A DNA stretch of 58,156 bases from Candidatus Yanofskyibacteriota bacterium (GCA_943359335.1 CALRHC010000004.1:1-58156), one strand, 5' to 3'. Shown: positions 43,601 to 52,900, numbered from the stretch's first letter. Notes: generated from the letters alone by a model not told the origin. Made by a program: numbers and translations.

Positions 43601-43911
43601 AACATAAAATTGTTTTAGAAAAAAAAGCAAAACCCATAAAAGATCTGCTAGCTTCTAGCTTAACTGTTACCGTGGGTGGGATAATAAATAAATATAGAAA
43701 AATAATAACTAAAACTGGAAAAGCTATGGCATTCGCACAACTCGCCGATTTTTCCGGCGAAATAGAAGTTGTGATTTTCCCCGATACTTATGCCAAAAAA
43801 CCCGAAATATGGGAAATGGATAAAATAATGTTAATAAAGGGTAATGTGCAAATACGCGACAATGCTCTTAAATTTATCTGCAAAGATGCTACCGAATTAA
43901 AAATAAAATAG
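40681..43911 (+). CDS. dnaE: DNA polymerase III subunit alpha
   Basis: 1076 aa; FSHLHTHSHYSLLDGLAKI, PDIDMDFADNRRDEVIEY, YQDDVLMVAIKLAGYSW; likely start MKFSHLHTH. Confidence 0.97.
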   Translation: MVNLNSLMKFSHLHTHSHYSLLDGLAKIDDLVKRAGELGMDSLALTDHGAMYGAIDFYKTAKKAGIKPIVGCELYVSRESRLLKRAGIDDKRYHLTVLAENIDGYKNLIKLVTKAYLEGFYYKPRVDKELLREHSKGLIVLSGCFQSEISTAIRNKKVDDAEKLIYEYQEIFGRENFYLEIMPHGAEDELKYILETYKHLSQKTGAQLVATNDVHYVNHEDAEAQDILISVGTGTNTKDKDRLSLLEYNLSMRSAEEMLNLLPDYQHAIERTHEIAQRTNLELELGKWTFPDFKLPSGTTADSELRRLAEAGFAHRNLERSPLYLDRMNYELGIIEAKGYAPYFLVVADLLRFAHENGILTNIRGSVAGSLSTYLTGITKVNPIDYKIPFERFLNPERPSAPDIDMDFADNRRDEVIEYARKKYGEDKVAQIGTFGTMMARAAVRDVARALGHPYSVGDGIAKLIPMGSQGFPMTIDQALKITPELSQLYETDTTIAEVINQAKKMEGCARHISVHAAGVVISPRPLTEFVPLQLDPKGGRIITQYDMHAVEDAGLLKFDFLGIRNLSILEDTVKLAKEHRNIDLDIENIPLDDKKSFELLAKGETIGLFQLNGAGMTKYLKDLRPTTIHDINAMVALYRPGPLESIPRYIERKHNPRLIEYFDPRMKDILDQSYGILTYQDDVLMVAIKLAGYSWLEADKLRKAMGKKIPAEMEAQKAKFTEGAVKNGMTDFKAYELWKLIEPFAAYGFNKAHAASYGRVAYQTAYAKANFPAEFMTAVLTAESGDIEKIAEIINECTRMNIPVLAPNVNESVGKFTVIKGSKDNSDLSSIALAKEDKIRFGLESIKNVGVNVVAAIIEARVKDGRFKTLSDFIERIIHKDLNKKSLEALAKAGALDSLGERNQILENMDYLLTFSKEMKQAGSLNQSSIFDNIADSAPILKLKNSIPATESVKLAWEKELLGLYVSSHPLEQHKIVLEKKAKPIKDLLASSLTVTVGGIINKYRKIITKTGKAMAFAQLADFSGEIEVVIFPDTYAKKPEIWEMDKIMLIKGNVQIRDNALKFICKDATELKIK
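43160..43193. repeat. GACTTGTCC/AGCTTTAGCGAAGGAGGA hairpin repeat inside dnaE
   Basis: gcgacttgtcctccatagctttagcgaaggagga encoding DLSSIALAKED. Confidence 0.65.
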
Positions 43912-43913
43912 GG

Positions 43914-45512
43914 GTGTTTAAACTTCTTAACATATTTAACAACAATAAAAAGACAATTATTTTTGGGCTTTTTTTTGTTTTAGTTTTTTTAATTTATGGC
44001 AAAACCATAGGTGGAGATTTTGTTTTTGATGATCGTTATGTAGCTAATAGTAACCAAACATTCCAACTAGAAAATTTTGGCGAAATAATAACTTCACCTT
44101 ATTGGAGCACAGAGTCTGGGTTATACCGGCCAATAACTCTAGTAAGCTATGCGGCAAACTATTCTATTTTTGGAACAAGACCCTGGAGTTTTCATTTAGT
44201 TAATTTACTTCTTTATGTTTGGAGTTGTTGTTTAATTTTTGTTTTTGTAAAAAAGCTAGCTAAAAAAGAATTGCTAGCCTTTTTAAGTGCGCTTATCTTT
44301 TTAGTTTTACCCATACATTCCGAGGCTATCGCTAATATTATTGGGCGCGCCGAAATATTAGCATTGTTTTTTTCTCTGCTTTTTTTACTGGAAATATTAA
44401 AAGAAAAACCAAAAGCTGTATTAGCTGGCTTATGGCTTTTATTAGCTTTGGGTAGCAAAGAAAATTCAGCCATAATTATTCCACTAGGGCTAATTCTTTT
44501 TTTGCAAAAGAATACAGGCTTAAAATATAAAGATTGGCTTTCGATTTCTTGGGGTGCATTTATTTATTTTGGTTCTAGACTCCAAGTGCTGGGCTGGAAT
44601 TATTTTTCTAACTTGGAAACCAGTATTGTAGAAAACCCTCTAAAGTTTGAATCATTTATTCCACGAACCGCTACCTCTTTTAAAATTCTAGCTATATATT
44701 TACAAAAAACTTTTTGGCCTTTTAACTTATGCTCCGATTATTCTTATAATCAAATCCCTATCCTAAAAAATTTCGCTAATATCTGGGCATTAGCTGGGCT
44801 AATAATTTTCACAATATTTATTGCATCTATTTTTATTTTCTGGCGTCGTGCACCAATAATTTCTTTTTCTGCCGCAATTTTTGTATTTGGTTTTTTAATA
44901 ACTAGCAACATACTTTTTACAACGGGCACTATCGCCGGTGAAAGATTAATATATTATCCATCACTAGGACTCGCCATTATTACAGCCTATGTTTTAACTT
45001 TACTAATAAAAAAATTACCTAGTTTATGGCCAAAAATAATAGTTGGCATTTTAACTACATTGTTAATAATCTTTTATGCTTGGCAAAGCCATGCAAGATC
45101 CTTAAATTGGTTAACAGAAAAAAATTTGTTTAGTTCGGCCGCTAAATGCGCGTCCAATAGTGTTCTTTCTCGTTCCAATTATGGAGCTATGCTTTACCAA
45201 GCTGGCGATCTTGAAAATGCCGAAAAAGAATTACTAGCTGCTGAAAAAATATATAACGGCTATCCTAAAGGCTTAAACAATTTGGGTTTAGTGTACTGGA
45301 AAAAAGGCGAAAAAGATAAAGCCCGAGAATATTTTTTAAAAGCGCTTGATTTCGCCTTCCCCTACACCGGCGCTTACGAAAACTTGGCAATGATGGCTTT
45401 GGAATCTGGTGATATTAAAGAAGCTAAAAAATGGTTAACTCTGTTTTATAGTGGAAATAAAATTGCTGCCGAAGATCATATTAAAAATTTAATAGCTCCA
45501 AAGGCTTATTGA
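43914..45512 (+). CDS. Polytopic membrane protein with C-terminal TPR repeats (TMTC/glycosyltransferase-like)
   Basis: 532 aa; GDFVFDDRYVANSNQ...YRPITLVSYAANYSIFGTRPWSFHLVNLLLY; TPR NYGAMLYQAGDLENAEKELLAAEKIYNGYPKGLNNLGLVYWKKGEKDKAREYFLKAL; GTG start. Confidence 0.8.
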   Translation: MFKLLNIFNNNKKTIIFGLFFVLVFLIYGKTIGGDFVFDDRYVANSNQTFQLENFGEIITSPYWSTESGLYRPITLVSYAANYSIFGTRPWSFHLVNLLLYVWSCCLIFVFVKKLAKKELLAFLSALIFLVLPIHSEAIANIIGRAEILALFFSLLFLLEILKEKPKAVLAGLWLLLALGSKENSAIIIPLGLILFLQKNTGLKYKDWLSISWGAFIYFGSRLQVLGWNYFSNLETSIVENPLKFESFIPRTATSFKILAIYLQKTFWPFNLCSDYSYNQIPILKNFANIWALAGLIIFTIFIASIFIFWRRAPIISFSAAIFVFGFLITSNILFTTGTIAGERLIYYPSLGLAIITAYVLTLLIKKLPSLWPKIIVGILTTLLIIFYAWQSHARSLNWLTEKNLFSSAAKCASNSVLSRSNYGAMLYQAGDLENAEKELLAAEKIYNGYPKGLNNLGLVYWKKGEKDKAREYFLKALDFAFPYTGAYENLAMMALESGDIKEAKKWLTLFYSGNKIAAEDHIKNLIAPKAY

Positions 45513-45560
45513 AGCTAAATTGCAAAAATGTTAATGTTTTAGAATAAATATTTAACTTAT

Positions 45561-46775
45561 ATGGACAAGCCAGATCACAAAAAACTCGGGCAAGAACTAG
45601 ATCTCTTTTGTTTTTCAGAACTTGTAGGCAGTGGCCTACCTTTATGGACGCCCAAAGGCACGGTAATTAGAAACCTGCTTGATACTTTTGTTTGGGAACT
45701 TCGCCAAAAACAAGGCTACCAGTTAGTAGATATTCCTCATATAACCAAAAAAGATTTATACATAAAAAGCGGCCATTGGGATAAATTTAAAGATGAACTT
45801 TTTCACATTAAAACTCGCGAAGACCACGAGTTTGCTTTAAAACCGATGAACTGCCCACATCATATTCAAATTTTTGATCGTAAGCCTCATAGCTGGCGTG
45901 AAATGCCTCAACGCTATGCTTCTACCACCAAAATGTATCGCGACGAACAAACCGGCGAACTAAATGGCCTTGCTCGTGTGCGCGCTATAACAATAGACGA
46001 CGCTCATGTTTTCTGCCGCCAAAATCAAATTAAAAAAGAATTTAGTAGTGTTTGGGATACTATAGATACTTTTTATAAGACCATCGGCTTTCAACTTACT
46101 GTTAGGCTTTCTTTCCATGACCCTAAACAAAAAGAAAAATATTTGGGTACGCCCGAAATGTGGAAGTTTGCCGAAGATCAATTACGAGAAATTGCAAAAG
46201 ATAAAGGTGTTACTGCCGAAGAAGCCTTGGGTGAAGCCGCTTTCTACGGGCCAAAAATAGATTTTACAGCCAAGGATTCTTTGGGCCGAGAATGGCAAGT
46301 GGCTACAATTCAATTAGATATTAATATGCCGGAAAGGTTTGATTTAAATTGTATTAACGAAAAAGGAGAAAAAGAAAGATTGGTTATGGTTCATAGCGCT
46401 ATATTGGGCTCTATAGAAAGATCGCTCGCTGTATTAATAGAGCATTTTAATGGTGCTTTCCCTTTGTGGCTTGCACCTGTTCAAGTTGCAGTCTTGCCTA
46501 TAAGCGACAAAGTTACTGACTACGCCAATAAAATTGCCGGCAAGCTAACCGAAGCCGGCATACGGTTTGAGGTTTACGAAAAAAATGAAACTATTGGCAA
46601 AAAAATCCGCGAAGCCGAAACTCAAAAGATTCCTTACTTGGTAATTGTTGGCGCTAAAGAAGAAGAAAATAAAACTGTAACTATTAGAAAAAGAGGTGGT
46701 GAAGATTTAGGCGCAATGAATGTTGAAGATTTTGTGTCTAAGTTAAAGAAAGAAATTGAATCCAAGTCTCTCTAA
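45561..46775 (+). CDS. thrS: Threonyl-tRNA synthetase, catalytic plus anticodon-binding domains only
   Basis: 404 aa; LKPMNCPHHIQIF, REMPQRYASTTKMYRDEQTGELNGLARVRAITIDDAHVFC, C-terminal anticodon domain. Confidence 0.93.
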   Translation: MDKPDHKKLGQELDLFCFSELVGSGLPLWTPKGTVIRNLLDTFVWELRQKQGYQLVDIPHITKKDLYIKSGHWDKFKDELFHIKTREDHEFALKPMNCPHHIQIFDRKPHSWREMPQRYASTTKMYRDEQTGELNGLARVRAITIDDAHVFCRQNQIKKEFSSVWDTIDTFYKTIGFQLTVRLSFHDPKQKEKYLGTPEMWKFAEDQLREIAKDKGVTAEEALGEAAFYGPKIDFTAKDSLGREWQVATIQLDINMPERFDLNCINEKGEKERLVMVHSAILGSIERSLAVLIEHFNGAFPLWLAPVQVAVLPISDKVTDYANKIAGKLTEAGIRFEVYEKNETIGKKIREAETQKIPYLVIVGAKEEENKTVTIRKRGGEDLGAMNVEDFVSKLKKEIESKSL

Positions 46776-46816
46776 ATAAAATACCGCCCCGATCTTGTAT
46801 CGGGGCGGATTGTTTT

Positions 46817-47278
46817 TCAGATAGGAACAACTATGGCCGCGCGAATCGCGCATGCCGGAATATCTGCGTTCCATTTGTCGCGAGCATCTTCTGCTTCTTC
46901 TTTATCGGTGTAAAGTTTAGGATAAACCAACTCTTGTGGATTATCCTCAAAAACCAAAATGAAAGTCTCTTCTGTCCAAGTTTCTTGTAAAATAGTCTCA
47001 GCAAGTCTGGAAATTTCGTCAGACAACACTTTATTCTTGCATTCAATAGCAATGCTTTTTAAGCTTTCAGAAATTTTCTGCCTTTCCTTATCTAGAATCT
47101 GCATTCCACCCATAATTTGCAAAATAAGCGTTGTGCATACCGATGAAACAGCTTGACCCAAACTTGCGGGATCTCCACTCCTAGCATCCGCTATCATTCT
47201 TTGAGCATGATATTTCAAATGCGTAAGAAGGATTTTATAAGCTGGTCTTTTCTCTGGTCTTTCCTGCTGATCAGTCAT
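46817..47278 (-). CDS. Orphan protein of unknown function
   Basis: 153 aa; SD AAAGGAG; promoter TTGACA-17-TACATT (47330-47358). Confidence 0.65.
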   Translation of the reverse strand: MTDQQERPEKRPAYKILLTHLKYHAQRMIADARSGDPASLGQAVSSVCTTLILQIMGGMQILDKERQKISESLKSIAIECKNKVLSDEISRLAETILQETWTEETFILVFEDNPQELVYPKLYTDKEEAEDARDKWNADIPACAIRAAIVVPI

Positions 47279-47345
47279 GCCTATTCTCTCCTTTGAAAGA
47301 ACTGTGTTTGGTTGAACTTCTTAAGTAGTAATGTATAATCAAGCT

Positions 47346-48257
47346 ATGAATTTGTCAAATACCAATTTACCCAAGGTTATTACAATTCTCGGTATTACCT
47401 CTTCTGGTAAAACAAGCCTTGCAATAGAACTCGCCAAAAAATTTAATGGCGAGGTAGTTTCGGCTGATTCTAGGCAAATATATAAAGAATTTAATATTGG
47501 CACAGCCAAGCCCGAGGGTGTTTGGGAAAATGAAAAGTTTGTATACAAAGGAATAACTCATTATTTGATTGATGAAGTTGACCCAACAGAAGATTTTACG
47601 CTTTCTCAATACCAAAAGTTAGCTACCGAAAAACTAAAAGAAATTGCTTCGCGCAACAAAGTTCCATTTTTAATTGGTGGTACTCCGCTATATTTAAAAG
47701 CTGTTTTAGAAAACTGGAACATACCCGAAGTTAAACCTAATTTACGCCTTCGCCAAGAACTAGAACAAAAAGATGTTTTAGAGCTTTTTAATATATTAAA
47801 AGAAAAAGACCCCGAAGCTGCTTTAATTACTGGTAACACTAATAAAAGAAGAATAATAAGAGCCTTAGAAGTTATAGCCGAAACCGGCGAAAAATTTTCT
47901 AACCAGCGGAAAATTGGTAAGCTAGTTTTTGATTCTTTAAAAATTGGTATAAAAATAGAAAAAGAAGAATTGGTTAAAAAAATAACCCAAAGAACTAAAG
48001 AAATGTTTAAAAAAGGTTTAGCCGAAGAAGTAAAACAATTAAGCGAAAAATATGGTTGGAATATTACCCCAATGCAAAGTATTGGCTACCAAGAATTTAA
48101 AGATGAAACTAATTTAGATAAAATAGAAAATTTAATAATACAAAACACACTCGCCTACACCAAACGGCAAACAACGTGGTTTAAAAAAGATAAAGATATA
48201 GTTTGGGTAACTTCGCCAAAAGAAACCGAAGAAAAAATAAAAAGTTTTTTGAAATAA
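47346..48257 (+). CDS. miaA: tRNA dimethylallyltransferase
   Basis: TILGITSSGKTSLAIELAKKFNGEVVSADSRQIYKEFNIGTAKP; ATG at 47346 preferred over the track start 47331 because TATAAT lies at 47334-47339. Confidence 0.9.
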   Translation: MNLSNTNLPKVITILGITSSGKTSLAIELAKKFNGEVVSADSRQIYKEFNIGTAKPEGVWENEKFVYKGITHYLIDEVDPTEDFTLSQYQKLATEKLKEIASRNKVPFLIGGTPLYLKAVLENWNIPEVKPNLRLRQELEQKDVLELFNILKEKDPEAALITGNTNKRRIIRALEVIAETGEKFSNQRKIGKLVFDSLKIGIKIEKEELVKKITQRTKEMFKKGLAEEVKQLSEKYGWNITPMQSIGYQEFKDETNLDKIENLIIQNTLAYTKRQTTWFKKDKDIVWVTSPKETEEKIKSFLK

Positions 48258-48312
48258 AAAAAGAGAGCACATTTCTGTGCTCTCAAGACTCTGGCTATTT
48301 GGAACTGACCGA

Positions 48313-48774
48313 CTAGCGATTCAGAATCGCCATAATCTCATCCAGTTTAGCTGTTTGTTCAGCAATACTGGCAACGTGCTTCTCGTGTTTTTCCTTCGCT
48401 TCGTGGAGTATAGTCTGAAGAGAAGAAAAGATGTCGAGAATTGGGAGACAGCCTAGCATGACAATAGAGTCATTCTCACTGGTGGGACAAATCTCTTTAT
48501 CCCTTGCTGTGAAAATATTACCCTTATCGTCTAGGTAAACACTCAATTCCCCATCAATAAGACCGATCCCCACAGCCCTTTTTGAAACAGTGCCACCTCT
48601 TTCGTTTTGGAACAACAACGGAGAGACCACGTACCTCACCAGTGGTCTCAGTGTGTTCATCAACGCTTTTAGAACTTCCCAGTACTTTTTTGCCAACTCC
48701 AGGTCCTCTGGGTGGCCAGTAACATTGAGACTGTGAAGCGTCTGGCCTTTGGGGGCGCTGTTGGACGTATCCAT
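48313..48774 (-). CDS. Orphan protein of unknown function
   Basis: 153 aa; SD AGAGGAG; promoter TTGACA-17-TATACT (48854-48882). Confidence 0.65.
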   Translation of the reverse strand: MDTSNSAPKGQTLHSLNVTGHPEDLELAKKYWEVLKALMNTLRPLVRYVVSPLLFQNERGGTVSKRAVGIGLIDGELSVYLDDKGNIFTARDKEICPTSENDSIVMLGCLPILDIFSSLQTILHEAKEKHEKHVASIAEQTAKLDEIMAILNR

Positions 48775-48853
48775 TGTCAGCTCCTCTTATGGTTTTGCCC
48801 TATAAAGGGCAGGTTTTTATGAGAAAGAACATAGCCGATTTGACTATGTTCTA

Positions 48854-48882
48854 AGTATAAACTATTTAACGCTTAATGTCAA
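48854..48882 (-). promoter_or_regulatory. sigma70-type promoter
   Basis: Minus-strand TTGACA-N17-TATACT. Confidence 0.7.
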
Positions 48883-48898
48883 TATAAACGCTATTTAA

Positions 48899-48931
48899 GC
48901 CCAGTAACGTACATTTGTATGCGTTACTGGG
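48899..48931. repeat. Dispersed palindrome copy 2 (contains the gatB stop codon)
   Basis: GCCCAGTAACGtacatttgtatgCGTTACTGGG; one mismatch to 9689-9722 over the aligned stretch. Confidence 0.8.
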
Positions 48932-50417
48932 TAAGCAATTCTTTTAATATTTCCTCTCCAACTTGTGGGTTAGCTTTGCCTTTAGTAGCTTTCATTAACT
49001 GGCCGACTAAAAATTTAATAGATTCTACTTTGCCTTTTTTATAATCCTCTACTGGTTTTGGATTTGCCGCAATAACCTCTTGAGCCGATTTTTTAATTTC
49101 TTCTATATCACTAACCTGCCCTAAGTTTTTGTCTAGTAAAATTTGGTGAGGATCTTCGCCTGTGTTAAACATTTCTGCCAAAATTGTTTGTGCCGCCGAA
49201 GAAGATATTTTGCCTTGGTGGATTAAAATAATAAGTTCGGCAAAATCTTCGGGATTAATAAGTAAACCAGAAACTTTTCCTTTAGATTCCGAAAGTAGTT
49301 TCTGTAATTCAGTAATTAAGTAATTAGATGAAAGTTTAATTAACTTTTGCTTTATGGAAGCATCTTCAATTTTTTCATCTATAAACCAACTTTCCAGTTC
49401 TGTAATAGTTTTTTCGAAGTAATCCCCTAGTTCTTTTTCTACAGTAAGAACTTGGCTATCTTTTTGTGTAATATTATATTCACCAACAAATCTTTCGCGG
49501 CGCGAAGCTGGTAGTTCGGGCAATTCTTGTTTTATAAATTCAATTTGAGCTTTGTCTAACCTAACTGGTGGTAAATCGGGTTCAGGGAAATAACGGTAAT
49601 CGTGCGATTCTTCTTTGCTTCGTTGTGAAAAAGTTTCCGATTTATTTTCATCCCAACCCCTTGTTTCCTGTGTAACTTTTTCGCCAGCATCTAAAACTTC
49701 TGCTTGGCGTTTTATTTCGTAATCAATGGCACGTTCGCAAGCACGAAAAGAATTTAAGTTTTTAATTTCAACTTTAGTGCCAAATTTATCGGCGCCTTCT
49801 GGCATTATAGAAATATTGGCTTCTATTCTTAGCTGGCCCTTTTCCATATCGGCTTCGGAAACATTTAAATAGCGGAGTAACAACTGAAATTCTTCGCCAA
49901 ATTCTTTGGCTTCTATACCAGTTTCAATACTGGGTTCGGTTACTAATTCCATTAAGGGAACACCGGCACGATTAAAATCAACATAACTTTTTAGAGTTTT
50001 GGATTTAGGGTTTAGAATTTGCGACTCATGTATGAGTCGTCCAGTATCTTCCTCTAAATGAATTCTCTTTATTTTAATTTCTTTGCCACTAGATAATTTT
50101 AAGATACCATCTTCGCAAAAAGGTTTTTCGAATTGAGAAATTTGGTAACCTTTGGGTATATCTGGGTAAAAATAGTTTTTACGTTCGAACCAAGAGTATT
50201 CATTTATTTTAGAACCCAAAGCCAAGCCGGTTTTTATAACCTTGTGAACAGCTTCGATATTTATAACAGGCAAAGTTCCTGGGTGCGCCATACACACAGG
50301 GCAAACATTTGTATTGGGACTCGTTTCGTTAGGGTTATTAGCCGAATCACAAAACATTTTAGTTTTGGTATTCAACTCCACATGTATTTCTAACCCAATA
50401 ACCGGCTTGTATTTCAT
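48924..50417 (-). CDS. gatB: Aspartyl/glutamyl-tRNA amidotransferase subunit B
   Basis: Start revised to MKYKPVIGLEIHVELNTKTKMFC; PNTNVCPVCMAHPGTLPV; VDFNRAGVPLMELVTEP. Confidence 0.96.
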   Translation of the reverse strand: MKYKPVIGLEIHVELNTKTKMFCDSANNPNETSPNTNVCPVCMAHPGTLPVINIEAVHKVIKTGLALGSKINEYSWFERKNYFYPDIPKGYQISQFEKPFCEDGILKLSSGKEIKIKRIHLEEDTGRLIHESQILNPKSKTLKSYVDFNRAGVPLMELVTEPSIETGIEAKEFGEEFQLLLRYLNVSEADMEKGQLRIEANISIMPEGADKFGTKVEIKNLNSFRACERAIDYEIKRQAEVLDAGEKVTQETRGWDENKSETFSQRSKEESHDYRYFPEPDLPPVRLDKAQIEFIKQELPELPASRRERFVGEYNITQKDSQVLTVEKELGDYFEKTITELESWFIDEKIEDASIKQKLIKLSSNYLITELQKLLSESKGKVSGLLINPEDFAELIILIHQGKISSSAAQTILAEMFNTGEDPHQILLDKNLGQVSDIEEIKKSAQEVIAANPKPVEDYKKGKVESIKFLVGQLMKATKGKANPQVGEEILKELLTQ

Positions 50418-50487
50418 TATCTGATAATAGCATTTTGTTTTCGTATTAAAAAAGCCCTCCAACGTTTTTGTCGGAGGGCCAAACCTT

Positions 50488-52104
50488 TTACTTCTTTTGC
50501 AGCAAATCTAGTTTCTTTTGCGTGGCCAATTCTGCAGCCATGCGAGTAAGTTCCGGATCTTCGCCTGTGTTCACAAACCTCATTGCACCACCAATTATGG
50601 GATGAACCCCGCACAACTGCCGATGCATCTCTTTAACAATCTTCCGATAACCCGGATGACCTTGAGGAGTTGTCCGCAATTCATGTATATGAAAAGATTC
50701 ACGAGCATTCACCATAAAACGATAACGCATAAGGTTTCCCAAAAGCGTTGCATACTGTGCTTCCTCTTCGTAACTATGCTGGTTCATTGTTCTAAAAAGA
50801 CTGCTGGATATTTGGAAACATCTCTGGAACGTATCGGTAAAACCAGCTTCCTGAACAAGTTCTGTTACTTCATAACCATACGAAGGAGTAAGTCTCTGCC
50901 ACTCCCACATATCTACCATTCTATGACGCTGCAAATCCCTAAATGTTCCGTAATCGCCGATAATTTCCCATTCGTAGTGGGCTCTCTCAAGCGCTCGCCC
51001 TGGTTTGTGCCTACGATTCAACCGTCCAGCTAAAAATTCTTGCAGCACTTCTTGTTTCCGTTCTTCCGACCAATTGTCGACGATCCTGTATATTTCGGAC
51101 ATAGACATATCGCACTCGGAAAAAAGAAATTCAGAAACAAGCTCCAGCTCGTCCTTTGGTTCATAACCTACCATCGTAACCTTGGGACCAACTATTGATT
51201 CATCGGGCTTAAAATTTATTTTATCTGCCTCGTTCCATAACCGTTTTGCGATAACAGAAATCTTTTCCCTATGCGCCATACGATAAGCAACCATAGCACC
51301 ACCACGTTCGGGTAAATCCGTACGTTCAAAAAATACTCCGGCTACTTTTCTAGCTTCTTTTAGAATTTGAAGGCCAACCCTACTACACTCTTCGAGTGGT
51401 TCGGATTCCAAATGAAGAATCAAGCTTTCTATAGCCTGTGCCGAAGCCACAATTCCAACTGTAGAAGTAGTAGCTACAGGCAACACAGCCCTAACCGCAT
51501 CGCAAGCTTGGGCCCGAGTAGCCCCTAACCATGCAATGCGTGCAACTTTTTCTTTTGGTTCTTCAACTTTCTTACGCACAAATTCTGTAACGCCATGAAC
51601 CATCGCAGAATACAAAGAAAAAATATCGTCCATAACATCTACATACGTACGCCTGATACTTGGACGGAGATTTTCAGGAACGTAGTAACGGTATCTATCC
51701 CCAACCTTTTGATCGAAGAAAATATAACGAGTAGATTGTTCCAAATATGAAGCCAACCTACCCCATTCCAATTTCTTGGTTAATAAATTGGAAGCATTTT
51801 CTACCACCAAAGAAATCGGCATCAGTTGTTGAACCGAATCATCTCCAAAAGCAGTTATAACCCTGCTTAAAAGCGCGTCGGCTTTTTCTTCTGATGCCGC
51901 GAATTCATCTAGGTAAATCTGCCTCAAATCGTCGGCCCTGCGAGAAAGACGTGCCATCGCCGCCGCCACTAAAAGTGGCGAGGCTTCGCTGGTAAAAGCA
52001 TAAACGGAACCAGATGGATCTGTGACAATTCTAGAAAGATACTCCTGACCAACAGGTGTGATTACTAAGCCTGCCTCGGTTTTTTCTACATATGGATTAG
52101 CCAT
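50488..52104 (-). CDS. Long ThyX-like FAD-dependent thymidylate synthase with apparent tandem ThyX-like halves
   Basis: Start revised to MANPYVEKTEAGL with SD AAAGGAG; C-terminal FRDLQRHRMVDMWEWQRLTPSYGYEV contains the RHR motif. Confidence 0.75.
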   Translation of the reverse strand: MANPYVEKTEAGLVITPVGQEYLSRIVTDPSGSVYAFTSEASPLLVAAAMARLSRRADDLRQIYLDEFAASEEKADALLSRVITAFGDDSVQQLMPISLVVENASNLLTKKLEWGRLASYLEQSTRYIFFDQKVGDRYRYYVPENLRPSIRRTYVDVMDDIFSLYSAMVHGVTEFVRKKVEEPKEKVARIAWLGATRAQACDAVRAVLPVATTSTVGIVASAQAIESLILHLESEPLEECSRVGLQILKEARKVAGVFFERTDLPERGGAMVAYRMAHREKISVIAKRLWNEADKINFKPDESIVGPKVTMVGYEPKDELELVSEFLFSECDMSMSEIYRIVDNWSEERKQEVLQEFLAGRLNRRHKPGRALERAHYEWEIIGDYGTFRDLQRHRMVDMWEWQRLTPSYGYEVTELVQEAGFTDTFQRCFQISSSLFRTMNQHSYEEEAQYATLLGNLMRYRFMVNARESFHIHELRTTPQGHPGYRKIVKEMHRQLCGVHPIIGGAMRFVNTGEDPELTRMAAELATQKKLDLLQKK

Positions 52105-52118
52105 CTCTGTTTTCTCCT

Positions 52119-52802
52119 TTATATGAGAGGTTGGATTTTTGCCCAAATTAAATCAGCAACTACTTCTTGTGAAAAAATATCTTTGCCATCGTCACAGACG
52201 ATGACTTCGAAATCATTTGGATAAACACGGGCTAATTCCATATAAGAAAGCCAGCTTAATTCTAAATACTCGCTGTCAACTTCGTGTATATCTTTTGCTT
52301 TTCCGCCAAGATAATCTCTTCTGGCTTTTTGTTCTATCAACCTAACTGCGATTTCGGGATTTACAGAAAGAATGAAATTTTTTGTTGGGCGTGGAATTCC
52401 TAAAAAATTGTGCTCAAAATCTAAATTCCATTCCCAAAACCTCAATCTTTCGTAGCTATCTCTAATCTTTGCTCCTTGATGTCCTAGATTAGCAGCAGTA
52501 TATCTATTAGATAAAATCACAGAACCAGATTCTAACCAATTACGAATTTCAACAGACGCACAAAACCTATCTACAGCATATAAAACAGCACCCTTCTTTG
52601 GACCAATTTCTTCTTTGGTACCCAAAAGTCCATTAAGATAAAGCTCTACTGGACCCGCAGATTTATGTCCGTATCTTGGAAAATCTACAACTTTAAAATC
52701 TATACCCTCCGCTAACAATCTCTGAGATAAAATCTGAACCTGCGTACCTTTACCCGAACCATCTATGCCATCAATCACAATCAACTTACCTTTCGAAGAC
52801 AT
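52119..52802 (-). CDS. tmk: Thymidylate kinase
   Basis: 227 aa; KLIVIDGIDGSGKGTQVQILSQRL; VILSNRYTAANLGHQGAK. Confidence 0.88.
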   Translation of the reverse strand: MSSKGKLIVIDGIDGSGKGTQVQILSQRLLAEGIDFKVVDFPRYGHKSAGPVELYLNGLLGTKEEIGPKKGAVLYAVDRFCASVEIRNWLESGSVILSNRYTAANLGHQGAKIRDSYERLRFWEWNLDFEHNFLGIPRPTKNFILSVNPEIAVRLIEQKARRDYLGGKAKDIHEVDSEYLELSWLSYMELARVYPNDFEVIVCDDGKDIFSQEVVADLIWAKIQPLI

Positions 52803-52871
52803 GAGGAACTCCTTTCTTTAGGGTTTTTAAGGAACAAAATTAACTGGAGGTTAACATGGCTTTATAAAATT

Positions 52872-52900
52872 AAAAAGAGGCGCACTGGTGGCGCCTCAAT
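52872..52900 (-). terminator. Rho-independent terminator after the dcd-like gene
   Basis: Minus strand GAGGCGCcaccagtGCGCCTCTTTTT. Confidence 0.7.

Noticed and set aside
50133-51033. Plus-strand ORFs antisense to gatB and the thyX-like gene (86 and 171 aa)
   Set aside because: Antisense to well-supported genes, no SD or recognisable domain.
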